Positions 56,463 through 64,000 of a DNA stretch of 64,000 nt are shown one piece after another (the first letter of the stretch is position 1; each line of letters opens with the position of its first letter). The position numbers and the translations under genes were made by a program. Origin of the DNA: Ancylomarina longa (GTDB lineage Bacteria; Bacteroidota; Bacteroidia; Bacteroidales; Marinifilaceae); the NCBI RefSeq assembly GCF_003996985.1, contig NZ_RJJX01000021.1, positions 1-64,000 on the forward strand, in the 5' to 3' direction. Below the pieces are notes generated by a model. The model was not told the DNA's origin, did not search any database, and was given only the letters and a program-made list of their open reading frames with translations.

Positions 56463-58574
56463 ATGTCGGCAGCAAAAAAAGCACTAAAAAGGTATTTTGG
56501 ATACGATCAGTTTCGTCCTTTGCAGGATCAGGTAATACAAAGTGTTTTGCAAGGAGAAGATGCTATTGTTATCATGCCAACTGGTGGAGGAAAATCCATT
56601 TGCTACCAAATTCCGGCATTGATAATGGATGGTTTAGCAATTGTGGTATCCCCATTAATTGCATTGATGAAAGATCAGGTGGAAGGCTTGCATGCCAATG
56701 GAGTTGAAGCTGAATATCTAAATAGTTCTCAAAGTCAAAAACAACAGGCTGCTGTTCTCGAAAGAATCAATCAGGGAGAGATAAATTTGCTTTATGTATC
56801 ACCGGAAAAGCTGCTCAGTCAGGAATTTTATTATCTGCTTTTGCAATTAAAGATCAATCTTTTTGCCATTGATGAGGCACATTGTATTTCGGTTTGGGGA
56901 CATGATTTTCGTCCGGAATACACCAAAATGGCTTACCTCAAAAAACAGTTTCCTCATGTTCCGGTAATTGCATTAACCGCCACTGCTGATAAACTAACCC
57001 AAAAAGATATTGTGAATCAGTTGGGTTTGGTAGAACCTAAAGTGTTTATATCTTCCTTCGATCGTCCAAATCTTAGTTTGAATGTAGCTCCTGGAAAAGA
57101 TAAATTTAAAAGTATATTAGGCTTTATCCGCCAGCGACCACATCAATCGGGTATTATCTATTGTTTGAGCAGAAAAGCCACCGAAGGCTTATCCGAAAAA
57201 TTGAAGAATGCCGGTGTAAATGCTGCATATTATCATGCAGGATTAAGTGCAGAGGAACGAGCCAAACGCCAGGAGGATTTCATTACTGATGAAGTTCCTA
57301 TTATCTGTGCAACCATAGCCTTTGGAATGGGAATAGACAAATCTAATGTTCGATGGGTAATCCATTACAATTTACCACGTAATATCGAGTCCTATTATCA
57401 GGAGATTGGAAGGGCAGGAAGAGATGGTGCTAAAGCCGACACATTGTTATTTTATAGCTATTCCGACGTGATTGTTCATCAGCGATTTATTGAAGAATCA
57501 GCGCTGAAGGAGGTGTCGCAGGCTAAGCTGGAGCGGATACAGCAATTTTGTGATGCGCAGAATTGTCGCAGAAAAATACTTTTAAGCTATTTTGGAGAGC
57601 ATCTGGAAGAAGATTGTGGAAATTGCGATGTATGTAAAAATCCACCTAGTTCGTTCGACGGAACGATAATCGCTCAAAAAGCATTTTCAGCCATTGTTCG
57701 TTTAAAGGAACAGGTAGCAGCCGGTACCCTTATTGATGTGCTACGAGGTTCTTCCCGTCAGGAAATTCTGAATAAAGGATTCCATAAAATTAAGACGTAT
57801 GGTGTAGGAAAGGATATTTCTTATCAGGATTGGCAGCAATATTTACTACAACTTTTAAACATGGGATTTATTTCGGTAGCCTATGACCATGCTAATGCTT
57901 TGCTTCTTACAGAACAAGGTCGAGAGGTTTTGTTTGGGGAACGTTTGGTGAATTTAATTCATTTGGCGAAGATGAAATCTGAACCAAAACCGAAACCAAT
58001 AATTAAAACACAAAAACAAGAAGCAAGAGAAGGATTGTTTGAGGCACTTCGGAAATTGCGCTTACATATTTCCCGGGAAGAAAAGATCCCACCTTATCTT
58101 ATTTTCTCTGATGCTAGCTTGCATGAAATGGCTCAAGAAGAACCAACCAGTGAACTTGAAATGAAATTAATTTCTGGTGTTGGAGTAAAAAAATATCAAC
58201 TTTACGGAGAATTGTTCATCAACGAAATTTTAGAATTTCGTCAGAATAAAAACAGGGAAGCCAAGAAAAGCGGAGAATCTTTTTATCAAACCTACGAGTT
58301 TTATAAACAGGGATTTTCGGTAGAAGAGATTGCCAGTATCCGGAAGATGAACAACCTAACAATTTATTCTCATTTAGCTTCATTATATGAGAAAGGTGCT
58401 GATATCGATTTGTTGGAATATCTTAATTCTTCCGAATTAGAACGAATTGGAGCTGCTTATCATTCCTTAAATGAAACCAGTAATTTAAAAGACCTATACC
58501 TTTTTTTGCACGAGGAGATAGAATATTACAAAATTCGTTTGGGAATATCTTACCTTAAAGTACTTTCATCCTGA
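56463..58574 (+). CDS. recQ: DNA helicase RecQ
   Basis: The 703-residue protein has FRPLQDQVIQ, Walker A PTGGGKS (about 36-42), DEAH box IDEAHCISVWGHDFRPEY, QEIGRAGRDG, RecQ zinc site (CRRKILLSYFGE, then CGNCDVC), a winged-helix RQC domain (about 410-500), an HRDC domain (LFEALRKLRLHISREEKIPP, about 520-595) and a C-terminal helical extension. It unwinds DNA 3'-5' in recombination and replication restart. The full architecture distinguishes it from the shorter paralogue at 25707-27617. Confidence 0.97.
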   Translation: MSAAKKALKRYFGYDQFRPLQDQVIQSVLQGEDAIVIMPTGGGKSICYQIPALIMDGLAIVVSPLIALMKDQVEGLHANGVEAEYLNSSQSQKQQAAVLERINQGEINLLYVSPEKLLSQEFYYLLLQLKINLFAIDEAHCISVWGHDFRPEYTKMAYLKKQFPHVPVIALTATADKLTQKDIVNQLGLVEPKVFISSFDRPNLSLNVAPGKDKFKSILGFIRQRPHQSGIIYCLSRKATEGLSEKLKNAGVNAAYYHAGLSAEERAKRQEDFITDEVPIICATIAFGMGIDKSNVRWVIHYNLPRNIESYYQEIGRAGRDGAKADTLLFYSYSDVIVHQRFIEESALKEVSQAKLERIQQFCDAQNCRRKILLSYFGEHLEEDCGNCDVCKNPPSSFDGTIIAQKAFSAIVRLKEQVAAGTLIDVLRGSSRQEILNKGFHKIKTYGVGKDISYQDWQQYLLQLLNMGFISVAYDHANALLLTEQGREVLFGERLVNLIHLAKMKSEPKPKPIIKTQKQEAREGLFEALRKLRLHISREEKIPPYLIFSDASLHEMAQEEPTSELEMKLISGVGVKKYQLYGELFINEILEFRQNKNREAKKSGESFYQTYEFYKQGFSVEEIASIRKMNNLTIYSHLASLYEKGADIDLLEYLNSSELERIGAAYHSLNETSNLKDLYLFLHEEIEYYKIRLGISYLKVLSS

Positions 58575-58726
58575 AAATATTATCATTAATCGTTTCTTTA
58601 TTGTATCCATCGAATAATTATTGAAAATCCATATGGTTTTGTTAAATTAGTATTTCATTTTATCATGGATAGCTACAATTGCTATTTGATAAGAGCCTAC
58701 TATATACATTAACTAATTTACAAAAC

Positions 58727-60844
58727 ATGAAAATTAAATCATTTGTGAGCCTTGCGCTTGTGGTAATTTCATTCCTTTCGTGCAAGCCCAAAGTAAAATT
58801 ACCAGAACCTCCTATCGCCCAAAAATTTCCAAAAGAGCTAAGCATTCATGGTGATACCAGAATAGATAATTATTATTGGTTGAATCAAAGAGAAGATTCT
58901 TCGGTAATTGATTATCTGAAAGCAGAAAATGCTTATACTAATGCAGTAATGAAGCATACCGAAACTTTTCAAACCAAGCTGTTTGATGAAATGGTTGCAC
59001 GCATTAAAAAAACAGATGAATCTGTTCCTTACAAAACGAATGGATATTATTATTATAACCGGACAGAAGGTGATGCAGAATATCCTTTATACTGTAGAAA
59101 AAAAGGTAATTTAAAGGCTGAAGAGCAAATCATGTTGAATGTGCCGGAAATGGCAAAAGCTTATAGTTTTTATAATATTGGTGGTTATTCGGTTAGCGAA
59201 AACAATGAGATCTTAGCTTATTCCGAAGACACGTTGAGTCGCAGAAAATATACCATTAAATTTAAGAGCTTAGTTGACGACAAGGTTTACCCGGATGAAA
59301 TAGCTAATACAACAGGAGGTATCACCTGGGCAAATGACAATAAAACGGTTTTTTATACCGTAAAGCATCCCGAAACACTTTTACCTTATAAAGTCTTTAA
59401 GCATATTTTAGGAACATCGGTGAAGGATGATGAGTTGGTATATGAGGAAAAAGATAATACTTTCTATACTTTTTGCTATAAGACAAAATCTCGTAAGTAT
59501 ATAATTATCGGATTAAGTAGTACGCTTTCTTCAGAATATCGGTATATAAATGCCAATAAGCCCAATAGTAAATTTAAAATCTTCCAGGCAAGAGAAAAGG
59601 ATTTGGAATATTCCATCGATCATTATCAGGATCATTTTTATATCAGGACAAATTATAAGGCTAAGAATTTTAGATTGATGAAGACTCCTGTGAACAAAAC
59701 AGAAAAAGAGAATTGGATAGAAATGATTCCAAATCGAGATGATGTCTTCCTAAGTAATTTTGAAATATTCAAGAACTATTTGGTTGTTGGAGAACGAAAA
59801 AACGGATTGAATCAGATTCGCATTCGTAATTGGAAAACCGGTGAAGAGCATTATCTTGATTTTGGCGAGGAGACCTATGATGCATGGATTTCTACTAATC
59901 CTGAATTTGATTCAGATATGCTTCGGTACGGATATACCTCTCTTACCACACCTACTTCTAAGATCGATTATAATATGAATACTAAGGAGAAAACCATATT
60001 GAAACAACAGGAGGTTCTTGGAGATTTTAATAAGGATAATTATGAGGCAAAACGATTGTGGGCAACTGCTGCTGATGGAACCAAAGTGCCAATCTCATTA
60101 GTCTATCGGAAGGATATGTATAAGAAAGGAAAGAATCCCCTTTGGATATCTGGTTATGGATCGTACGGAAGCAGTTCCGACGTTTATTTTAGTTCGGTAC
60201 GATTAAGCTTGCTTGATAGAGGTTTTGTAGTAGCTACAGCTCATGTACGTGGTGGCCAGGAAATGGGACGCTACTGGTATGAAGATGGAAAACTTTTAAA
60301 GAAGAAAAATACATTTACTGATTTTAATGCTTGTGTGGAATATTTAGACAATCAAAATTTTGTGGATAGAACAAAAGTATTTGCATGGGGAGGAAGTGCC
60401 GGAGGTTTGCTAATGGGAGCTATAGTAAATATGCGACCAGATCTTTACAAAGGAGTAATTGCAGCGGTTCCTTTTGTTGATATAGTAACAACCATGTTGG
60501 ACGAAACGATTCCATTAACAACAGGAGAATTTGACGAATGGGGAAATCCTAAAAACAAAGAATACTACGATTATATGCTTTCCTATTCTCCATATGATAA
60601 TGTAAAAGCCCAAAATTATCCTGCAATGTTAGTTACAACAGGATTACATGATTCGCAGGTGCAATATTGGGAACCTGCTAAATGGGTTGCTAAATTAAGG
60701 GATATGAAAACAGATAAAAATCCTCTATTATTAAAAACCAATATGGATTTTGGACATGGAGGAGCATCAGGTCGTTTCGAACGGTTACATGAAGTTTCAT
60801 TGGAATATGCTTTTGTTCTGGATCTTGTAGGAATTAACAGGTAA
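58727..60844 (+). CDS. Prolyl oligopeptidase family (S9A) lipoprotein
   Basis: Start at ATG 58727 (MKIKSFVSLA) gives a lipoprotein signal with FLSC (Cys at about 20). The 705-residue protein has a seven-bladed beta-propeller (about 60-430) and a catalytic alpha/beta hydrolase with GYGSYGSSSD, nucleophile WGGSAGG (Ser near 558), an Asp loop at LVTTGLHDSQV and His in DFGHGGASGR. It resembles oligopeptidase B/PtrB and probably trims short peptides at the cell envelope. Confidence 0.95.
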   Translation: MKIKSFVSLALVVISFLSCKPKVKLPEPPIAQKFPKELSIHGDTRIDNYYWLNQREDSSVIDYLKAENAYTNAVMKHTETFQTKLFDEMVARIKKTDESVPYKTNGYYYYNRTEGDAEYPLYCRKKGNLKAEEQIMLNVPEMAKAYSFYNIGGYSVSENNEILAYSEDTLSRRKYTIKFKSLVDDKVYPDEIANTTGGITWANDNKTVFYTVKHPETLLPYKVFKHILGTSVKDDELVYEEKDNTFYTFCYKTKSRKYIIIGLSSTLSSEYRYINANKPNSKFKIFQAREKDLEYSIDHYQDHFYIRTNYKAKNFRLMKTPVNKTEKENWIEMIPNRDDVFLSNFEIFKNYLVVGERKNGLNQIRIRNWKTGEEHYLDFGEETYDAWISTNPEFDSDMLRYGYTSLTTPTSKIDYNMNTKEKTILKQQEVLGDFNKDNYEAKRLWATAADGTKVPISLVYRKDMYKKGKNPLWISGYGSYGSSSDVYFSSVRLSLLDRGFVVATAHVRGGQEMGRYWYEDGKLLKKKNTFTDFNACVEYLDNQNFVDRTKVFAWGGSAGGLLMGAIVNMRPDLYKGVIAAVPFVDIVTTMLDETIPLTTGEFDEWGNPKNKEYYDYMLSYSPYDNVKAQNYPAMLVTTGLHDSQVQYWEPAKWVAKLRDMKTDKNPLLLKTNMDFGHGGASGRFERLHEVSLEYAFVLDLVGINR

Positions 60845-60865
60845 AAGGAACATTAATGTTTTTAG

Positions 60866-60893
60866 AAAGCGCCCAAGAGGGTGCTTTTTTTGT
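60866..60893 (+). terminator. Terminator after the oligopeptidase gene
   Basis: Stem aaagcgccc/gggtgcttt (one G-T pair) with a 4-nt loop and T7 run. Confidence 0.8.
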
Positions 60894-60935
60894 ATATTTG
60901 GTTTCTGTAAAATACCGACGAAAACCATTATTGCT

Positions 60936-61703
60936 ATGATTAAAGCACTTATTATTGACGATGAGATGAAAAGTCAAAGTACACTTCACAAATTGCTGGA
61001 AAAATATTGCTCTGATGTTGAAGTTGTCGGTTTTGCTCATAATGTACAGTCCGGGATTTTAGCTATTAATAAACTTAAACCAGAATTGGTTTTTTTGGAT
61101 ATATCGATGCCGGATGGCGATGGATTTGAAATATTAAAAAGAGTAACGGAACGTAATTTCGAAGTTATTTTTACCACGGCATATAACGATTTTGCAATTA
61201 AAGCCTTTCAGTTTGCAGCATTATATTATCTGTTAAAACCGATAAACTATCTAGAACTTCAGAGTGCTGTGAAGCGTTATCAGGAAAACAGGAGTGCGAT
61301 TGGTATGCAGGAAAAGATCCAGATTCTTTACGATAGCATGAATAATCACCATCAGAAAATTATTTTGCCAACTACCAATGGTCTAAAAATTATTGAATTG
61401 AAGCAGATCATTTATTGTCAGGCGGATGGTAGTTATACAAAATTTTTTCTAACCGAAGGGGAGAACATTCTCGTATCAAAAGGGCTTTCTAATTTTGAGG
61501 ATATATTACCATCAGATGTATTTTGCAGAGTTCATAGCAAACATTTAGTCAATCTGAATTTTGTGAGTAACTATATAAAAGGAAGAGCTGGCAAGATAGT
61601 ACTTACGGATGGGACAGAGATAGATGTCTCTGAAGGTAAAAAGTCAGAATTTTTAAAGCAAATCAAAAAGTTAGCTCATTATCTTCCAGATATAAAAAAA
61701 TAG
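60936..61703 (+). CDS. LytTR response regulator
   Basis: The 255-residue protein has a receiver domain (acidic IIDDE at residues 6-10, phospho-Asp in LVFLDISMPDG near 54, Thr/Lys region TTAYNDFA and LLKPINYLE) and a LytTR DNA-binding domain (about 150-250, FCRVHSKHLVNLNFV). No histidine kinase gene is adjacent in the window. It would bind promoters on phosphorylation. It lies 131 bp before the STAND gene. Confidence 0.95.
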   Translation: MIKALIIDDEMKSQSTLHKLLEKYCSDVEVVGFAHNVQSGILAINKLKPELVFLDISMPDGDGFEILKRVTERNFEVIFTTAYNDFAIKAFQFAALYYLLKPINYLELQSAVKRYQENRSAIGMQEKIQILYDSMNNHHQKIILPTTNGLKIIELKQIIYCQADGSYTKFFLTEGENILVSKGLSNFEDILPSDVFCRVHSKHLVNLNFVSNYIKGRAGKIVLTDGTEIDVSEGKKSEFLKQIKKLAHYLPDIKK

Positions 61704-61834
61704 CCTAACGCGAATACAAACCCAAACAACGTAATTAGAAATCCAAATGAGGTAATGGTTAATTGTGGATTGACAGTCCACTAATTCTTGAGTAATTTCA
61801 CCTTGATTTTAATCAAAGAATAACCACTACTACT

Positions 61835-64000
61835 ATGATTGAACAGCTAAAATCCGATATTTTAAAAGCCTTTGGGGAAGATTTAGTTTACACAAAAGAT
61901 TGTAAATTTCTTGCCGATACCATTTGTAACGTAACAGGTACTAGGATCAGTACAACTACGATACGTCGATTATACGGCTTTTTAAAAGCGACGACTCATC
62001 CTGCTAAATACACCCTTAATATTCTTGCTCAATACCTCAAGTTTGATAGTTGGGAGGATTATTGCGATTATCATACTTCAAGTTTGGAGAAAAAATTAGA
62101 GCCAAAGGACTATTGGAAAGCATTCCGTAAAAAATCCCTCAACCTTAGCAAGGAAACTTATCAACTTATTTCCGGACAATCTGGTATCTCATTTCCGGCA
62201 GTTGTTGCCATAAAGGATGCAGAGAATAGAATGGAGGAATTCCTGGAGTCTTCAAAAATTGCTATGAGTTTTGTTGCTCCGGGTGGATATGGAAAGTCTA
62301 GCATGTTAGCAAAATGGTTTGAAAAGAATTGGATTCGTAATCAGAGGGAAGATGTGGTGGTATTCCTTAGTGCAATTAACATGATTAGCTTTCTTAGAAA
62401 GGATTTTAAATTGGATCAATGGCTGAAAGATCAAATTAAATTTTCAAAGGAGAAGTCATTTCAATATTTTTTAGAACACCCGGAAGAATGTGAAAGTCGT
62501 ATAATCATTGTAATAGATGCTTTAGATGAGATAACATATGACGATTTTAAATTGGAGAGATTATTTCTACAATTAAAACAGTTTATTTTAAAATATCAGG
62601 AATCCGATAAGATTAAATTAGTTATTACGTCTCGAAATACAACTTGGGAGCGTTTCGCCTTACCTATAGTTTTAAAAGGCAGTCAACTTGCTGATTGTTG
62701 GTATGATTTGGGACGAAATGTTGATAAAATAAACCATACGAATCTGAAGTCATTAACAAATCATGAGATTCAATATGTAATTAATAGAACCATAAATCAA
62801 GAATATTCCATTTGTTTAAAGGTGGCCGATTTGAGTCAGACACAAAGAGAAGTAATTTCCAATCCATTTTTTCTGGAGTTGTTTGTTAAGCTTTTTGATC
62901 CCAATAAAGAATATGCTAATGGCGAGGGGCACGAATTACTGAAAGAGTATTTGAAAAATAAAATTTTCTATTCTCGATTCTCAGAAGAGAAAACGGATCT
63001 TCTTCGTGAAATATTAAGCCTAATTCAACATGGAAAATTTGGTACCGCAGCTAAAAAAATGGATTTAAGGGAGCGATATCCAATTCACCTGAAATCCGCA
63101 GGAAATTATCATGCGGCTTACGAAGAACTTGTATCCTATGGGCTTCTTACTGAATATATTGCCTTAAATGAAAAGTACAGTTATTGCAGATTTGTTAAGC
63201 TTACCAATGAATTAGTATTTGAGACATTGATCGGGATAGATTTAATAGAGAAACATGGAGGAATTGATTTTAATTTAATAAAACAAGTAGATATTGAATA
63301 TGCTGGATATGAAATAAAAAATCGTCTGATTAAGTTTTTGATATCTGGTGCATTTTCAAATGGTGTGTCTTTAGATTTTAAAGAGATATTTCAATTAAGT
63401 AATGATACCTTGTCAGATACAGGAATACTAGACACCTTATTAAGTTCCACCATACACGCAAAAGCACAACGTTCGGAATTAATCGAATACTTTTGCACAA
63501 ATCCTATAGCTTCAGATTATTTGAACCGGATGTTTATGGATTGTAGAAATATAAGCGAGCAGAATAAGTGGATTCTCATCGCTTTGGCTGAGAATAAATC
63601 CAGCAAATCTTTAAGAATAAATGCACTGGGTATTCTATTGCTACATTCAATTTTTACGCTGGATTCTCTTCGTTCCGAAATTTATTACCAAAGTTTAACC
63701 TTGGAAGGATTAGATGATACTTGCAGTGGTATTGCTATTACACATAGATTATCAGCGATACTAATGTTCAAGCACTTCTTTGATCGGGATACAGATCAGA
63801 TTGAAATGCTTAAATTATATTATTATCGGGAAATTGCTTATTCTGGATATGCAAAAGGTGGTAATCAGTTGGATGGAGAGTTTGAACTGGAGGTATGTTT
63901 GGTTTTATCCTATATGAAGTCCTATCACAAAGTCATTCAATTGGTAGATGATGCAGAACATCTGTACATTAACTATGAAGAGAATGTAATTACGGATAAT
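61835..64000 (+). CDS. STAND/NACHT-like NTPase with N-terminal HTH-like region (partial)
   Basis: From ATG 61835 the frame is open for 722 codons to the window edge. Residues about 20-80 resemble a Bacteroidota HTH-like module (ISTTTIRRLYGFLK, YTLNILAQYLKFDSWEDYCD). A P-loop NTPase follows: Walker A APGGYGKSS (K154), Walker B IIIVIDALDEI (D228, D231, E232) and a sensor-like KLVITSRNTTWE. The rest, about 450 residues so far, is helical without recognised repeats. The Walker B DxxDE form is typical of STAND/NACHT switches used in signalling and phage defence; defence function is inference. Confidence 0.8.
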   Translation, partial: MIEQLKSDILKAFGEDLVYTKDCKFLADTICNVTGTRISTTTIRRLYGFLKATTHPAKYTLNILAQYLKFDSWEDYCDYHTSSLEKKLEPKDYWKAFRKKSLNLSKETYQLISGQSGISFPAVVAIKDAENRMEEFLESSKIAMSFVAPGGYGKSSMLAKWFEKNWIRNQREDVVVFLSAINMISFLRKDFKLDQWLKDQIKFSKEKSFQYFLEHPEECESRIIIVIDALDEITYDDFKLERLFLQLKQFILKYQESDKIKLVITSRNTTWERFALPIVLKGSQLADCWYDLGRNVDKINHTNLKSLTNHEIQYVINRTINQEYSICLKVADLSQTQREVISNPFFLELFVKLFDPNKEYANGEGHELLKEYLKNKIFYSRFSEEKTDLLREILSLIQHGKFGTAAKKMDLRERYPIHLKSAGNYHAAYEELVSYGLLTEYIALNEKYSYCRFVKLTNELVFETLIGIDLIEKHGGIDFNLIKQVDIEYAGYEIKNRLIKFLISGAFSNGVSLDFKEIFQLSNDTLSDTGILDTLLSSTIHAKAQRSELIEYFCTNPIASDYLNRMFMDCRNISEQNKWILIALAENKSSKSLRINALGILLLHSIFTLDSLRSEIYYQSLTLEGLDDTCSGIAITHRLSAILMFKHFFDRDTDQIEMLKLYYYREIAYSGYAKGGNQLDGEFELEVCLVLSYMKSYHKVIQLVDDAEHLYINYEENVITDN

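Overview
The window is a low-GC, densely coded chromosome segment. Several traits point to a Bacteroidota organism, most likely a marine Marinifilaceae/Marinilabiliales-type bacterium (lineage is inference): lipoproteins with short signal peptides, outer-membrane beta-barrels, a FISUMP-domain protein, a triple SurA-like operon, GIN-domain and DUF2061/DUF2891/DUF5063 proteins, LytTR regulation, and almost no Shine-Dalgarno sites.

Bases 1-7.9 kb are accessory DNA. Six one-gene units, all on the + strand, each begin with G/TTRGSMR-type bases and end with the reverse complement of their own first 9-13 bases. This is the signature of integron gene cassettes (R' at the start, R'' at the end). The DNA between the cassettes, where a short attC should sit, is 440-620 bp long and made of shared repeats. 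Four copies start with a segment resembling domain I of a bacterial group II intron, directly abutting R''. One of these (4602-5051) also keeps the C-terminal tail of the intron-encoded protein and domains V/VI. Three of these four, and all three other spacers, end in the same remnant of an IS1182-like element, abutting the next cassette. The integrase is not in the window; by cassette orientation it should lie to the left. All six cassette products look exported or membrane-bound; the metallopeptidase is cut off from its lipoprotein leader by a frameshift.

Bases 7.9-31.8 kb: an esterase with YwqK-like repeats, an OMP/lipoprotein/MFS transporter run, an OMP, recG, a methyltransferase-like gene, a PduO-type adenosyltransferase, a DUF2795 protein, an OstA-like protein, a MoxR ATPase, the triple parvulin/SurA operon, guaB, a recQ paralogue, a DUF5063 gene with a 3'-5' exonuclease, an RlmI-like methyltransferase and a DEAD-box helicase.

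Bases 31.8-50.7 kb: an FAD oxidoreductase, tex, hsp20, a GIN-domain lipoprotein, and a minus-strand sulfite-reductase/siroheme operon (DUF2061, precorrin-2 dehydrogenase, cysJ, cysI, SUMT). Upstream of that operon is a leader with two successive Cys/Met-rich mini-ORFs, each followed by an intrinsic terminator, which looks like a tandem cysteine attenuator. Then come small acidic proteins, a PspC protein, a porin gene with one nonsense codon, a MazG-like protein, PhzF, DUF2891, a pentapeptide-repeat protein and an AGCS transporter.

Bases 50.9-64 kb: mutS2, a 42-bp tandem repeat tract, a lipoprotein with a TIM-barrel-like look, a Gate-domain membrane protein, full-length recQ, a prolyl oligopeptidase, a LytTR response regulator, and a large STAND-type P-loop NTPase with an N-terminal HTH-like region that runs off the right edge.
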